Assembly: GCF_003034915.1 (NCBI RefSeq) | Contig: NZ_PZJX01000005.1 | Location: 1-64,000 of the forward strand | Reading direction: 5' to 3' | Source: Mesorhizobium helmanticense | Lineage (GTDB): Bacteria; Pseudomonadota; Alphaproteobacteria; Rhizobiales; Rhizobiaceae | DNA: 64,000 nt | Shown: piece by piece, positions 1 through 8,818 of the stretch | Layout of the letters: the number at the start of each line of letters is the position of its first letter | How positions within the stretch are numbered: the stretch's first letter is position 1 | The notes under the pieces: generated by a model | The model's input: the letters and a program-made list of their open reading frames with translations, nothing else | Told to the model about the DNA's origin: nothing | Databases searched by the model: none | Made by a program: the position numbers and the translations under genes

Positions 1-762
1 ATCCTCATCGTTTCCGATCTGGCGGCAATGACCATCGACGAGGTCTATGCTCGCGGCGTCAGGCTGGCCAAGGGCGGCAAGCTCGAAATCGACATTCCGG
101 CCTATGATTATCCCAGAACGGCCAAGAACACCGTCAAGCTCGGCAAGAAACTGAAGGCCGGGGATTTCGACGTCGCCGCCCCCAAGGGCGCCAACGAGGT
201 GCGGGTGCGCGTCATCGGCGTGATCGAGAACCAGGCGCCGACGCGGGCGCTGGAGGCCGATCTGCCGGTCGAGGATGGGCTGGTTGCCATGGACCGCCGC
301 AACGATGTCTGCCAGATCGCGCTGGTCGAGCGCCACAGGGGCACGGGCGGCGTCACCAACGCTTTCGTCTCCGGCTTCGGCTATATGGGCGACTGCGCCA
401 TGGCTTCCAGCGTGGCACACGATGCACACCACATCATCGTCGTCGGCACCAACAAGCAGGACATGGCGCTGGCGGTCAACCGGCTGGGCGAGGTCGGCGG
501 CGGTGTCGTGCTGTTCTCGAAGGGCAAGGAACTGGCGCTGGTCGAAATGCCGATCGCCGGGCTGATGTCGGACGAGCGGGCTGAAATCGTCGCCGCCAAG
601 GCGGAGAAGCTCACTGAGGCGATGCGCAGGATGGGCTGTTCGCTCAACAACGCCTACATGCAACATTCGCTGCTGGCGCTGGTCGTCATCCCGGAATTGA
701 GGATTTCCGATGTCGGCCTGATCGACGTGACGACCTTCCGGAAAGTCGACCTGTTCGTCTGA
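1..762 (+). CDS. ade: Adenine deaminase, C-terminal part (5' end outside window)
   Basis: The reading frame is open from the first base, so the gene starts upstream of the window and only about 253 C-terminal residues are visible. The visible part matches the C-terminal domain of adenine deaminase (amidohydrolase superfamily), which converts adenine to hypoxanthine and ammonia in purine salvage. Recognisable segments are GFGYMGDCAMASSVAHDAHH, the following IVVGTNKQDM and the N-R-L-G-E-V-G-G-G-V motif. The metal-binding N-terminal half cannot be checked here. An internal ATG at 28 is not the real start, because family similarity runs through it. Family assignment is fairly secure; activity is not testable from this fragment. 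Confidence 0.9.
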   Translation: MLIVSDLAAMTIDEVYARGVRLAKGGKLEIDIPAYDYPRTAKNTVKLGKKLKAGDFDVAAPKGANEVRVRVIGVIENQAPTRALEADLPVEDGLVAMDRRNDVCQIALVERHRGTGGVTNAFVSGFGYMGDCAMASSVAHDAHHIIVVGTNKQDMALAVNRLGEVGGGVVLFSKGKELALVEMPIAGLMSDERAEIVAAKAEKLTEAMRRMGCSLNNAYMQHSLLALVVIPELRISDVGLIDVTTFRKVDLFV

Positions 763-776
763 GAACCCGACGGCGG

Positions 777-1934
777 TCAGCCCCCCGTGGCGATGGTCAG
801 CACCTTGAACGGCGTCGTGATGACGATCTCGGCAACGGAGCCGACGGCCTTGCCGAGGCCTTCGCCGATATTGTTGAGCTGTGCCGGATCGGTTTCTTCC
901 GATGCCAGGCTTGCCGGCGTCCGCAGGCGGTTGCCGAGCAACTGCACCAGGATCGGATTGTCGGCGAATTTGGCATGGTTCAACCGGTCGCCGCCCTTGG
1001 TCTGGCTGAGGTCGACCACAGACACGCCATAGCTGGCCAGGTCGGCCGCATCGCCATAGTCGCCGACGCGCGGCTTGTCGCCCGAGATCAGCGACGACAG
1101 CTTGAGCGCCCGATCGTCGGCGGAAAGCAGGATGGCGAACGGCTTGTCGGGTTTGCCGTAGCGGATCATCTGTTTCTTGAACACGTCGACATCGATGTCG
1201 GGCGAGGCCAGGACGACATAGCCCAATTTCCCGCCGAGATCGCGGTCGCCGGTGATGGCAAGCTGGCGCAGCGCCTCCATCGTCACCCAGTTTCCCATCG
1301 AATGGGCGATGATGTCGATGCTTTTGGCCCGTGTTTTTGCGAGCATTCGCAGCGTCGCTTCGAGATCGTCGCGCGCGGCGTTGGCGCTTTCCTTGTCGTA
1401 GATGTAGCCGGTGGTCTTGCCGCTCGACGCCCAGGAGAACAACACCGGCGTGCCGGGATATTTGGTGTCATGGGCGATCTGCGTCAGCCGGTAGACGCCG
1501 TCGTCAAAGCCATTGTTGAAGCCGTGCACGAAAACCAGCACCCGGTCGCCGCGCATGGCGATGTCGGCCCCGACCGCCTTGGCAAATTGAGGCGCGCTGT
1601 CGTAGTGGACGACCTCGGTCGCGGTGAAATCCTTCGCCGGTTTGCTGTCCGCCGACCCTTTGGCCCGCTCGATGGCGCCCACCTGATGGGTCTTGGGAAC
1701 AGTCACGTCGACGCGGGCGTAGCTGGTGGTCAGCGAGCGATCGCCGTCAAACACCTGCCGCGGGTCCTTCGTCGCCTTCTGGCGTGTGGTGGCGGCAAAG
1801 ATCTCATGGGTAGCCGCAATGTCGGAGGCCGGCGCCGCGACTGTCGTCTTGTTGAGAAGGTCGTGCGTGTTCCGGCCGGCGCAGCCGGTGACAGTGAGCG
1901 CGAACGCAACGACGACAAAAATCTTCGAACGCAC
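777..1934 (-). CDS. Lipoprotein alpha/beta hydrolase, DUF900-type (tandem copy 1)
   Basis: Predicted cell-envelope alpha/beta hydrolase of the DUF900 type, about 385 residues. I chose the GTG start at 1934 because it puts a lipoprotein signal directly at the N-terminus: a short basic start, a hydrophobic stretch and a lipobox ending V-T-G-C. A longer frame runs back to 2045 but lacks a signal. Visible motifs are VFVHGFNNGF (oxyanion/His-Gly loop), AHSMGNW (nucleophile elbow, with Ala where many have Gly) and LNHAKFADNP, whose His could complete the triad. The gene downstream of 2060 on the same strand is a close paralogue. Substrate is unknown; an esterase or peptidase role in the envelope is inference. 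Confidence 0.8.
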   Translation of the reverse strand: MRSKIFVVVAFALTVTGCAGRNTHDLLNKTTVAAPASDIAATHEIFAATTRQKATKDPRQVFDGDRSLTTSYARVDVTVPKTHQVGAIERAKGSADSKPAKDFTATEVVHYDSAPQFAKAVGADIAMRGDRVLVFVHGFNNGFDDGVYRLTQIAHDTKYPGTPVLFSWASSGKTTGYIYDKESANAARDDLEATLRMLAKTRAKSIDIIAHSMGNWVTMEALRQLAITGDRDLGGKLGYVVLASPDIDVDVFKKQMIRYGKPDKPFAILLSADDRALKLSSLISGDKPRVGDYGDAADLASYGVSVVDLSQTKGGDRLNHAKFADNPILVQLLGNRLRTPASLASEETDPAQLNNIGEGLGKAVGSVAEIVITTPFKVLTIATGG

Positions 1935-2059
1935 GGTCGCGCTGGCTCCCGCAGAGGGTTCACGGTGTCCTGGGCTATTTCGATAAAGGCAGCAGCCGGC
2001 CCGGTCCAGTTGAAAGTTATCCGATGGTGCCGCAATCGTGAACACGCAGGGCGAAAGCC

Positions 2060-3133
2060 TTACTGTGTAAGCAGGTTGATGCGGTCGGTCACTTCCCGGT
2101 CGCTGGCAAATCCGTCATCCTGGCGCAGCCGCTGGCCAATCATCTTCACCAGCTCCGGATTGTCGGCGAACTTGTTGTGGTTGAAGCGATCCGATCCTTT
2201 GACGCTGGAAAGGTCGACGACGGTCACGCCGTAGGAGGCAAGGTCGGCGGCGTTCTTGTAGTCGCCGACGCGCGGCCGCGAGCCGGCGATCAGGCCGGAG
2301 AGCCTGAGCGCCCGGTCGTCGTCGGAAAGCAGCAGGATGAACGGCTTGTCCGGCTTGCCGTAGCGGCGCATCTGGCTCTTGAACACATCGACATCGATAT
2401 CGGGCGAGGCCAGCACCACGTCGCCGAGCTTGCCGCCGAGATCGCGGTCGCCGGTGATGGCGAGCTGGCGCAGCGCTTCCATGGTCACCCAGGTTCCCAG
2501 CGAATGGGCGACGACGTCGATGCGACGCGCCCCGGTCTGGGCAAGCATCCTCAGCGTCACCTCCAGCTGGTCGCGGGCGGCGCTTGCGCTTTCCTTGTCG
2601 TAGACATAGTCCGTGGTCTTGGCGCCCGACGCCCAGGAAAACAGCACCGGCGTGCCGGGATAACCGGAATCGTGGACGATCTGGGTGAGGCGGTAGACGG
2701 CGCTGTCGAAGCCGGTGTTGTAGCCATGCACGAAGACCATGACGCGGCCGCCGCGCGCCGCGATATCGGCGTTGAGCGCGCTGGAGAATTGCGGCTGGGT
2801 GTCGTAGCCGACGACCTCGGAGGCCATGAAATACTTCGCCGGGTCGTTCGAATTGCCGCGCGAGCGCCGTTCGATCTGGCCGGCCTGATGGATTCCCGGC
2901 ACGGTGACATTGACGCGGGCGTAGTTCAGCGTGGCCGAGCGCTCGCCGTCGAAAACCGTGTTTGGGTCGTCGGAGCGCTTGCGCGTCGTGGCGATGAAGA
3001 TCGAGTGGTTGCCGGCAATTTCCGTCACCGGTGCGGACACCATGGCGCTGCCGAGCAATTCCTCGGTTTGCCGGCCACCACAGCCTGCTACCAGCAAGGC
3101 AAGCGCAAAAATGCAGATCGTCTTCAAAGGCAC
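2060..3133 (-). CDS. Lipoprotein alpha/beta hydrolase, DUF900-type (tandem copy 2)
   Basis: A 357-residue paralogue of the neighbouring gene, same strand. The N-terminus is a lipoprotein signal with lipobox L-V-A-G-C. It shares almost the whole core with copy 1: VMVFVHGYNTGFDSAVYRLT, AHSLGTWVTMEALRQLAITG, LASPDIDVDVFK and FNHNKFADNP (putative Ser nucleophile in AHSLG, candidate His in FNHNK). The two copies differ mainly in the linker after the lipobox and at the C-terminus. Tandem duplication is the simplest reading. About 125 bp separate this stop from the copy-1 start, so the two may be cotranscribed, copy 2 first. Substrate unknown. Confidence 0.8.
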   Translation of the reverse strand: MPLKTICIFALALLVAGCGGRQTEELLGSAMVSAPVTEIAGNHSIFIATTRKRSDDPNTVFDGERSATLNYARVNVTVPGIHQAGQIERRSRGNSNDPAKYFMASEVVGYDTQPQFSSALNADIAARGGRVMVFVHGYNTGFDSAVYRLTQIVHDSGYPGTPVLFSWASGAKTTDYVYDKESASAARDQLEVTLRMLAQTGARRIDVVAHSLGTWVTMEALRQLAITGDRDLGGKLGDVVLASPDIDVDVFKSQMRRYGKPDKPFILLLSDDDRALRLSGLIAGSRPRVGDYKNAADLASYGVTVVDLSSVKGSDRFNHNKFADNPELVKMIGQRLRQDDGFASDREVTDRINLLTQ

Positions 3134-3446
3134 TTAAAAATTCCAACTCCGGCCGAAAGGCCCATCTACCCCCGCGACACCTCCCGGACAGGCGAAGTGC
3201 GGCGGAAGTAAGTCGTGTCCAGCGGAAATCGGATCAGCGTCTGGCGACAGCCATCGCACTGTTGCGCGAAAGCCAGAGCGGCGGCAGGAAGGCCAACAGG
3301 CATGAACAAACGCCTGCAAGTGCTTGCAAGGATTCCGGGAATGCCTGTGGCGGCCCGCAGGATGGGCCGGGCAATGGCTTTGCCAGGTCGGATATGCAAT
3401 AGGCGGGGATCAAACGCGCACACAGGCGATCCCGGATGATCCTGCC
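3134..3446. promoter_or_regulatory. Intergenic region before ilvA with a 14-bp palindrome
   Basis: About 310 bp between the divergent lipoprotein hydrolase and ilvA. It must hold both promoters. A perfect palindrome, TGCAAG-TG-CTTGCA, lies at 3315-3328, about 120 bp before the ilvA start, and is a candidate operator. Short open frames cross this region on both strands, but none has a good ribosome-binding site or recognisable protein features. Confidence 0.4.
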
Positions 3447-4703
3447 ATGAACAGTTTTTCTTCTCGCGTCGCCATCGCCGCTGCCGCGATCCGGCAGATC
3501 TTCCCGCAGACGCCGCTGCAGGAAAACGACTATCTGTCGAAGAAGACCGGCGCGCGCGTACTTTTGAAACGTGAAGACCTGTCGCCGGTCCGCTCCTACA
3601 AGATCAGGGGCGCCTTCAACTTCTTCCGCAAGACGCTCGCCGCCGGCAACGATGCCGAGCTGTTCGTCTGCGCTTCAGCCGGCAACCATGCGCAGGGCTT
3701 TGCCTTCGTCTGCCGCCATTTTGGCAAACGAGGCGTGGTCTTCATGCCGGTGACGACGCCACAGCAAAAGATCGACAAGACGCGGCTGTTCGGCGGCGAG
3801 TTCGTCGAGATCAGGCTGGTCGGCGATTTCTTCGACGACTGCTACCGCGCCGCCCTGGAATTCACCGAAAGCGCCGGTGCGCACATGGTGCCGCCGTTCG
3901 ACCACAGGGACATCATCGAAGGACAGGCGACCGTCGCCTACGAGATGTCAGACCAGATGCCGGGCGCGCGCATGCCTGATATCATCATGCTGCCGGTCGG
4001 CGGTGGCGGTCTGGCCGCCGGCGTCGCGCATTATTTCGCCGACCAGCGCCGCGAGGCGCGCTTCGTCTTCTGCGAGCCGGCCGGCGCGCCGAGCCTGAAG
4101 GAGAGCCTCGCTAGCGGCAAGCGTGTCAGGCTCGCCAAGGTCGACAATTTCGTCGACGGCGCGGCGGTCGCCGAGATCGGCCGCGAGCCGCTGCGCCATC
4201 TCAAGGAATTTCCTGCCGATGCGGTGCGGCTCATTCCGGAAAACCGGCTCTGCGCGACCATGATCGAGATGCTCAACGTCGAAGGCGTGGTGCTCGAGCC
4301 GGCCGGGGCGTTGGCGATCGACGCACTGAAGGATTTTTCGAAGAAGGAAATCAGGGGCAAGACCATCGTCGCCGTGGTTTCGGGCGGCAATTTCGATTTC
4401 GAGCGGCTGCCGGATGTGAAGGAAAGAGCGCTGCGCTTCGAAGGGTTGAAGAAATACTTCATCATCCGTTTTCCGCAACGGCCGGGCGCGCTGCGCGACT
4501 TCCTTGAAATGCTCGGGCCCGACGACGACATTGCCCGCTTCGAATATCTGAAGAAATCGGCGCGCAATTTCGGCTCGGTGCTGATCGGCATCGAGACCAA
4601 GGACCGCCGCAATTTCGACCTGCTCAAGGCGAATTTCGACACCGAGGGCGTCCAATATCAGGACATTACCGACAACGAGACGCTGGCGGGATTCATCATA
4701 TGA
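3447..4703 (+). CDS. ilvA: Threonine ammonia-lyase (threonine dehydratase), biosynthetic
   Basis: PLP enzyme that converts threonine to 2-oxobutanoate and ammonia, the first step of isoleucine synthesis. The start at 3447 gives 418 residues; the frame extends upstream to 3324 but without family similarity. The PLP-binding lysine is in S-Y-K-I-R-G-A-F-N (Lys52), and the phosphate-binding loop appears as LPVGGGGLAAG. The C-terminal ~90 residues (from about FEGLKKYFIIRFPQRPGALR) form an ACT-like regulatory domain, the short type typical of single-ACT threonine dehydratases, so feedback control by isoleucine is plausible. The gene stands alone apart from a DUF1697 gene 13 bp downstream. The catabolic form lacks the regulatory domain, so ilvA is the better call. 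Confidence 0.92.
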   Translation: MNSFSSRVAIAAAAIRQIFPQTPLQENDYLSKKTGARVLLKREDLSPVRSYKIRGAFNFFRKTLAAGNDAELFVCASAGNHAQGFAFVCRHFGKRGVVFMPVTTPQQKIDKTRLFGGEFVEIRLVGDFFDDCYRAALEFTESAGAHMVPPFDHRDIIEGQATVAYEMSDQMPGARMPDIIMLPVGGGGLAAGVAHYFADQRREARFVFCEPAGAPSLKESLASGKRVRLAKVDNFVDGAAVAEIGREPLRHLKEFPADAVRLIPENRLCATMIEMLNVEGVVLEPAGALAIDALKDFSKKEIRGKTIVAVVSGGNFDFERLPDVKERALRFEGLKKYFIIRFPQRPGALRDFLEMLGPDDDIARFEYLKKSARNFGSVLIGIETKDRRNFDLLKANFDTEGVQYQDITDNETLAGFII

Positions 4704-4716
4704 ACGGCCAAGTCGG

Positions 4717-5277
4717 ATGAGCGATCGGGGAAAGGTCTTTGTCGCGCTGTTTTCCGGCATCAATGTCGGCGGCAATCGCATCGTCAAAATGGCTGAACTC
4801 AGGTCGTTCCTTGGAGAACTCGGCTTTGCCGATGTCGCCACCTATGTGCAGAGTGGCAACGCGGTTTTTCGGGCGGGAAAGGGCGACGCCGCCAGTCTGA
4901 CCAAACAGCTGGAAGCCGCCTTCGAGAAGAAGTGGGGGTTCCATTCCCGCATCATGGTGCGCGACCTCGGCTGGTTCGAGCGGCTGGTGAAGGAAAATCC
5001 CTACCCTGATGTCGCGGGAGAGCCGACAAAGCTGCACGCCTATGTGCTCGAGCGCGAGCCAACCGCCGACGAGATCGCGCGGCTGGCCGAAAAATGCACC
5101 GGTCCCGAGAGTTTTGAGGTCAAAAGCGATGTGCTTTACCTGCACGCCCCGGACGGGCTCGGCAAATCGGTTTTCGCCAATCTTATTCCACGCACCCTCA
5201 AAGTGCCTGGCACCGCCCGCAACTGGCGCACGGTCCTGACGCTGCTGGAAATGGCCGGCAAGGCCGGCGGCAACTGA
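4717..5277 (+). CDS. DUF1697 family protein
   Basis: A 186-residue cytoplasmic protein of the DUF1697 family, whose function is unknown. Family hallmarks are the N-terminal ALFSGINVGGNRIVKMAELR, then FADVATYVQSGNAVF, and near the C-terminus the RNWRTVLTLLEMA segment. It begins 13 bp after the ilvA stop on the same strand and may be cotranscribed. No catalytic motif is evident. Confidence 0.85.
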   Translation: MSDRGKVFVALFSGINVGGNRIVKMAELRSFLGELGFADVATYVQSGNAVFRAGKGDAASLTKQLEAAFEKKWGFHSRIMVRDLGWFERLVKENPYPDVAGEPTKLHAYVLEREPTADEIARLAEKCTGPESFEVKSDVLYLHAPDGLGKSVFANLIPRTLKVPGTARNWRTVLTLLEMAGKAGGN

Positions 5278-5333
5278 GCTCAGGCCACTTACGCGGCCTG
5301 GGCGCCCATAGCCGCTCCCGATGAGGTGATCGC

Positions 5334-5774
5334 TTACCAGGCTCCGGTGTTCGCCATCGAGGCCCATGGCTCGGCCTTGGCCTTGGCCGGGCCTTTCTGC
5401 AGCAGCTCGATCGAAATGCCGTCCGGCGACCTGACGAAGGCCATGTTGCCGTCGCGCGGCGGCCGGTTGATGGTGACGCCCTTGTCCATCAGGCGCTGGC
5501 AGGTCGCGTAGATGTCGTCGACCTCATAGGCGAGGTGGCCGAAATTGCGGCCGCCCTTGTAATCTTCCGGATCCCAATTGTAGGTCAGCTCGATCAGCGG
5601 CGCCTTGTCGGCAATGCCGCTTTGCTCGTCTTCGGACGCGGCGAGGAAGATCAGCGTGTAGCGCCCCTGTTCGTTTTCGTGGCGGCGCACTTCCTTGAGG
5701 CCCAGCTTGTTGCAGTAAAAATCGAGTGAGGCATCGATGTCGGCGACGCGGACCATGGTGTGAAGGTAGCGCAT
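5334..5774 (-). CDS. VOC family protein, lactoylglutathione lyase-like
   Basis: A 146-residue vicinal-oxygen-chelate fold protein. The start [20 protein letters not shown] at 5774 has an AGGAAA ribosome-binding site; the frame continues upstream to 5828 but without similarity. Two beta-alpha-beta-beta-beta modules are visible, with candidate metal ligands His5, Glu in [18 protein letters not shown], His in NFGHLAYEV and Glu in GISIELLQK, which is the glyoxalase I pattern. Glyoxalase I converts methylglyoxal-glutathione hemithioacetal to S-lactoylglutathione. Length and ligand pattern favour gloA, but related VOC enzymes cannot be excluded. Confidence 0.82.
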   Translation of the reverse strand: MRYLHTMVRVADIDASLDFYCNKLGLKEVRRHENEQGRYTLIFLAASEDEQSGIADKAPLIELTYNWDPEDYKGGRNFGHLAYEVDDIYATCQRLMDKGVTINRPPRDGNMAFVRSPDGISIELLQKGPAKAKAEPWASMANTGAW

Positions 5775-5970
5775 GTGATTTTCCTCGAATTGTTGCGTTG
5801 CGGGGGAACATAGGGGCCACCCGGCCAAAGGGCAATCGCTGCAACAAATCGGGTATTCCTGTATGGAACCGTGAAAAAAGGCACGTCAGGTCTTGCACAC
5901 TTGGGAAGCCGCGGTGTTAATCTCATGTCAAGAATCAGTTGTGGTGTTCTTGGCAAAAGGGGGCGTTCTT

Positions 5971-6567
5971 ATGGGGGAAAAGGCCTCTTTCATGGGGCGG
6001 GACGGGACCGGTAGCGACGCCTTGAATCGGGACGAGAGGGGCGACGCGGCCGATCTCGTTGAGATTGCGGGCGCCATCAAATGGTTCGACGTGGCCAAGG
6101 GCTACGGTTTCATTCTCCCTGATGACGGCTCTTCAGGTGATATTCTCCTTCACGTGACCTGTCTTCGCAAGGACGGCTTCCAGACGGCGCTGGAAGGCGC
6201 GCGCGTCGTTTGCCTCGTCAAGCAGGGCGAGCGCGGCTTGCAGGCGTTCCGTGTGCTCTCGATGGATGTCAGCACGGCGATCCATCCCGCCGAAATGCAG
6301 GATCAGCGCACGCATGTCTCAGTCACGCCGGAAAGCGGCCTCGAACGGGCGCTGGTCAAATGGTTCAACCGAACCAAGGGATTTGGCTTCCTGACAAGGG
6401 GCGAGGGCACCGAGGACATTTTTGTCCATATGGAGACGCTGCGCCGCTACGGCATCACCGAGCTCAGGCCCGGTCAGGTCGTGCTGGTTCGCTTCGGACG
6501 TGGTGACAAAGGCCTTATGGCTGCCGAAATTCACCCTGATATGGGCACCTTGCCGGTTTCGCATTAG
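5971..6567 (+). CDS. Double cold-shock-domain protein
   Basis: A 198-residue protein with two cold-shock domains. The ATG at 5971 follows an AAAGGGGG ribosome-binding site; the frame runs upstream to 5893 without similarity. Domain 1 begins with [20 protein letters not shown] and domain 2 with [20 protein letters not shown]. Both keep the RNP1-like K-G-[YF]-G-F motif, and domain 2 has the RNP2-like D-I-F-V-H-M. Cold-shock domains bind single-stranded nucleic acid and act as RNA chaperones. The two-domain form is common in alphaproteobacteria. A role beyond nucleic-acid binding is not shown by the sequence. Confidence 0.9.
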   Translation: MGEKASFMGRDGTGSDALNRDERGDAADLVEIAGAIKWFDVAKGYGFILPDDGSSGDILLHVTCLRKDGFQTALEGARVVCLVKQGERGLQAFRVLSMDVSTAIHPAEMQDQRTHVSVTPESGLERALVKWFNRTKGFGFLTRGEGTEDIFVHMETLRRYGITELRPGQVVLVRFGRGDKGLMAAEIHPDMGTLPVSH

Positions 6568-6592
6568 GACGATTTCCGGCCGAGGACTTTGA

Positions 6593-7102
6593 ATGGCTCA
6601 CAGGAACTGGCTGACGGCGAGCGCGCTCTGCGCCGCAATTGCCGTCATTGTCGCCGCCGGCGCTTTCTTCTATTCGCAGCAGCCGACCTCGGCCGATGGC
6701 CGGGCGATGATCCTTCCCGTCGACCCGCAGCCACTGATCGCGGTGACGAAGGGCGGGGAGCGCTCTTTCTCCATCGAGGTCGCCGACACCTCCGCCGAGC
6801 GCGAGGCCGGCCTGATGTTTCGCGAACAGATGGCCGACGATCACGGCATGTTGTTCGTGTTCGAGGCGCCCAGGGAAGTGAATTTCTGGATGAAGAACAC
6901 GCCGCTGCCGCTCGACCTGATCTTCGTCGGCCAGGACGGCAAGATACGGGCGATCAAGCAAGGTGAGCCGCAATCCGAGGCGATCATCTCGCCCGGCGTG
7001 CCGGTGCGTTTCGTGCTCGAGCTCAAGGCGGGCACGGCTGCCAGGGACGGCATCGAGGATGGCGACCTGTTGCGCCACCCGGCAATCGGCGGGAGCAAAT
7101 GA
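6593..7102 (+). CDS. DUF192 family exported protein
   Basis: A 169-residue protein with an N-terminal hydrophobic signal or anchor (about residues 7-26), followed by a DUF192 domain. The characteristic motif runs GLMFREQMADDHGMLFVFE, then VNFWMKNTPLPLDLIFV and a C-terminal RFVLELKAGTAARDGIEDGD. DUF192 proteins are small envelope proteins of unknown function in most bacteria. The last codons overlap the start of the next gene by 4 bp (ATGA), so translation is probably coupled. Confidence 0.88.
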   Translation: MAHRNWLTASALCAAIAVIVAAGAFFYSQQPTSADGRAMILPVDPQPLIAVTKGGERSFSIEVADTSAEREAGLMFREQMADDHGMLFVFEAPREVNFWMKNTPLPLDLIFVGQDGKIRAIKQGEPQSEAIISPGVPVRFVLELKAGTAARDGIEDGDLLRHPAIGGSK

Positions 7103-7878
7103 TTCAGCCGATGCAGTCTTTCTCCCATGACGGCTTTGACCTTGCCTTCCTCGATCGCCAGCCGGCATCGGGCAGTGGCGACCCGGTGCTGATGATCCAC
7201 GGCTTCGCCTCCAGCCACTACGTCAACTGGGTGTCGCCTGGCTGGTTCAAGACGCTGAACGATGCAGGCTACCGCGCCATCGCTCTGGACAATCGCGGTC
7301 ATGGTTCTTCGTCGAAGAGCTACGAAGAGGCAGACTATACGCCGGACCGGATGGCTTCGGACGCTGCGGCCCTGCTCGACCATCTCGGCATCGAACGCGC
7401 CCATGTCATGGGCTATTCGATGGGCGCGCGGGTATCGGCGTTCCTGGCGCTTTCGGACCCGGACAAGGTGGCCACACTGGTGTTCGGCGGCCTTGGCATC
7501 GGTCTGGTCGATGGCGTCGGCGACTGGGATCCGATCGCCGATGCGCTGCTGGCCGAGGACCCGAGCACAATCAGCCATGCGCGCGGCCGCTCGTTTCGCG
7601 CCTTCGCCGACCAGACCCGAAGCGACCGGCAAGCGCTCGCCGTCTGCATCATCGGTTCCCGGGCATCAATGAGCGAGGACGATGTCGCGCGCATTGCCCA
7701 GCCGACCCTGATTGGCGTGGGGACCAGGGACGACATCGCCGGCTCGCCTGACGAACTGGCCGCCCTGATGCCGAACGCCAGGGCATTTCACATCGAGGGA
7801 CGCGACCATATGCTGGCGGTCGGGGACAAGACCTTCAAGCAGCGGGTGCTGGAGTTCTACGCCGAAAACCCGCTGTGA
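7099..7878 (+). CDS. Alpha/beta hydrolase
   Basis: A 259-residue soluble alpha/beta hydrolase. Motifs in order: VLMIHGFASSHYVNW (HG oxyanion loop), DNRGHGSS, GYSMGARVS (nucleophile elbow, Ser in G-Y-S-M-G), an Asp near TRDDIAGSPDE and a His in EGRDHMLAVGDK. All three triad residues are present, so it is probably active. Overlaps the DUF192 gene by 4 bp. Substrate is not predictable; such proteins are often annotated as esterases or haloperoxidase-like. Confidence 0.85.
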   Translation: MIQPMQSFSHDGFDLAFLDRQPASGSGDPVLMIHGFASSHYVNWVSPGWFKTLNDAGYRAIALDNRGHGSSSKSYEEADYTPDRMASDAAALLDHLGIERAHVMGYSMGARVSAFLALSDPDKVATLVFGGLGIGLVDGVGDWDPIADALLAEDPSTISHARGRSFRAFADQTRSDRQALAVCIIGSRASMSEDDVARIAQPTLIGVGTRDDIAGSPDELAALMPNARAFHIEGRDHMLAVGDKTFKQRVLEFYAENPL

Positions 7879-7893
7879 GTAAGGTGCGCCTCT

Positions 7894-8023
7894 TCCTTCT
7901 CCCCTTGTGGGAGAAGGTCGGATGAGGGGTGTTCCAGCTTGGCACCGACAGCGCTCCGGCCAACACCCCTCAACCGTCTCGGCGCTACGCGCCGATCCAC
8001 CTTCTCCCACAAGGGGAGAAGGA
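7894..8023. repeat. RIME-like intergenic mosaic repeat
   Basis: A 130-bp element with 24-bp perfect terminal inverted repeats (7894-7917 and 8000-8023) and an inner inverted pair (around 7921-7933 and 7961-7974, GATGAGGGGTGTT / AACACCCCTCA). This layout resembles the rhizobial RIME/palindromic mosaic elements. It fills the gap between two convergent genes and its RNA would fold into a long hairpin, so it may also act as a terminator. Confidence 0.75.
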
Positions 8024-8032
8024 AGAAGCCTT

Positions 8033-8641
8033 TCATGCCTCAAGCGCCTTGAGCGAGCGCGCCATGTTTTGCCTGGCCTGCGGCTCGAACCGCTGCCGGA
8101 ATTCCTCGGTGTGGAAAATATGCGGGCGGGCGAGGAAGGACTTCAGCACCGCGCCGCGGCCAGCATTCCACATCGGTTCCTCAACCCAGCCATACTCCTG
8201 GCGGATCGCTTGCTCATAAGCGTCGAAGGCATCTGGCGCCGCACCCAGGATCGCCAGGTCCATATCGAGGAAAAGTGCTGTATCGCGGATAAAATCGCCA
8301 CCGTCAGGGCTCTGAACGCTGGGCAGCTCATGCGTGGCGGTGGCTGATATCATCGCCGCGACGCGAGCCAGGCGCTCCGCGTCGGTACGGCCGGCGAGTT
8401 TTGTCTCGGCAAGTGCCGCGCTCCTGGCCTCGTTGTCCTTGGCCCGGCTGTCATAGATGGCGTCGTGGAACCAGATCGCCGCTTCGACCGCTTCGGGGTC
8501 GTTCAGTGAGGCCCGATAGTCCCCGGCCAGCGCCAGCATCGCCTGGATATGGGAGAGATTGTGATAGTGGCGGCTCTCTGCCTGATACAGCGCGGAGAGC
8601 TCGCGTTTCAGCGGTTCGTCGATCAAGGGTTCGTTTTCCAT
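8033..8641 (-). CDS. Predicted HD-superfamily metal-dependent phosphohydrolase
   Basis: A 202-residue protein. The N-terminal part contains R-H-Y-H-N-L-S-H, followed by EAAIWFHDAIYDSRAKDNEA, the H-D doublet of HD-domain proteins, and a later SATATHELP. This pattern is typical of the predicted HD-superfamily hydrolases often found in proteobacteria; substrate unknown. It lies convergent to the alpha/beta hydrolase, with the mosaic repeat ending inside its last codons or just after. Confidence 0.8.
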   Translation of the reverse strand: MENEPLIDEPLKRELSALYQAESRHYHNLSHIQAMLALAGDYRASLNDPEAVEAAIWFHDAIYDSRAKDNEARSAALAETKLAGRTDAERLARVAAMISATATHELPSVQSPDGGDFIRDTALFLDMDLAILGAAPDAFDAYEQAIRQEYGWVEEPMWNAGRGAVLKSFLARPHIFHTEEFRQRFEPQARQNMARSLKALEA

Positions 8642-8725
8642 GGCCGCTTGATTTTCCGTGAACCAAATCCATTTGACAAAGCACTAAGGAAAATTGAGTT
8701 CACCCGTGTTATGATCTGGCTTATA

Positions 8726-8774
8726 GAGCATGTCGCCCAAAGGTGGGCAGCGGTTTTGGGACAACGATATGCTC
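8726..8774 (+). repeat. Dispersed palindromic repeat, family A copy 1
   Basis: A ~49-bp element with inverted ends GAGCAT...ATGCTC and a conserved core CAGCGGTTTTGGGACAACGA. It lies between the HD gene and cysE, about 45 bp before the cysE start. Three further copies lie within the next 3.5 kb. Confidence 0.75.
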
Positions 8775-8818
8775 ATGCGCATTATGCGGCTGGAGAATAG
8801 GCAAGCCGGAGTCATCAG

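Noticed and set aside
975..2234. Long + strand frame opposite the lipoprotein hydrolases
   Set aside because: It is the high-GC antisense shadow of two genes with clear lipoboxes and catalytic motifs; no ribosome-binding site or family features.
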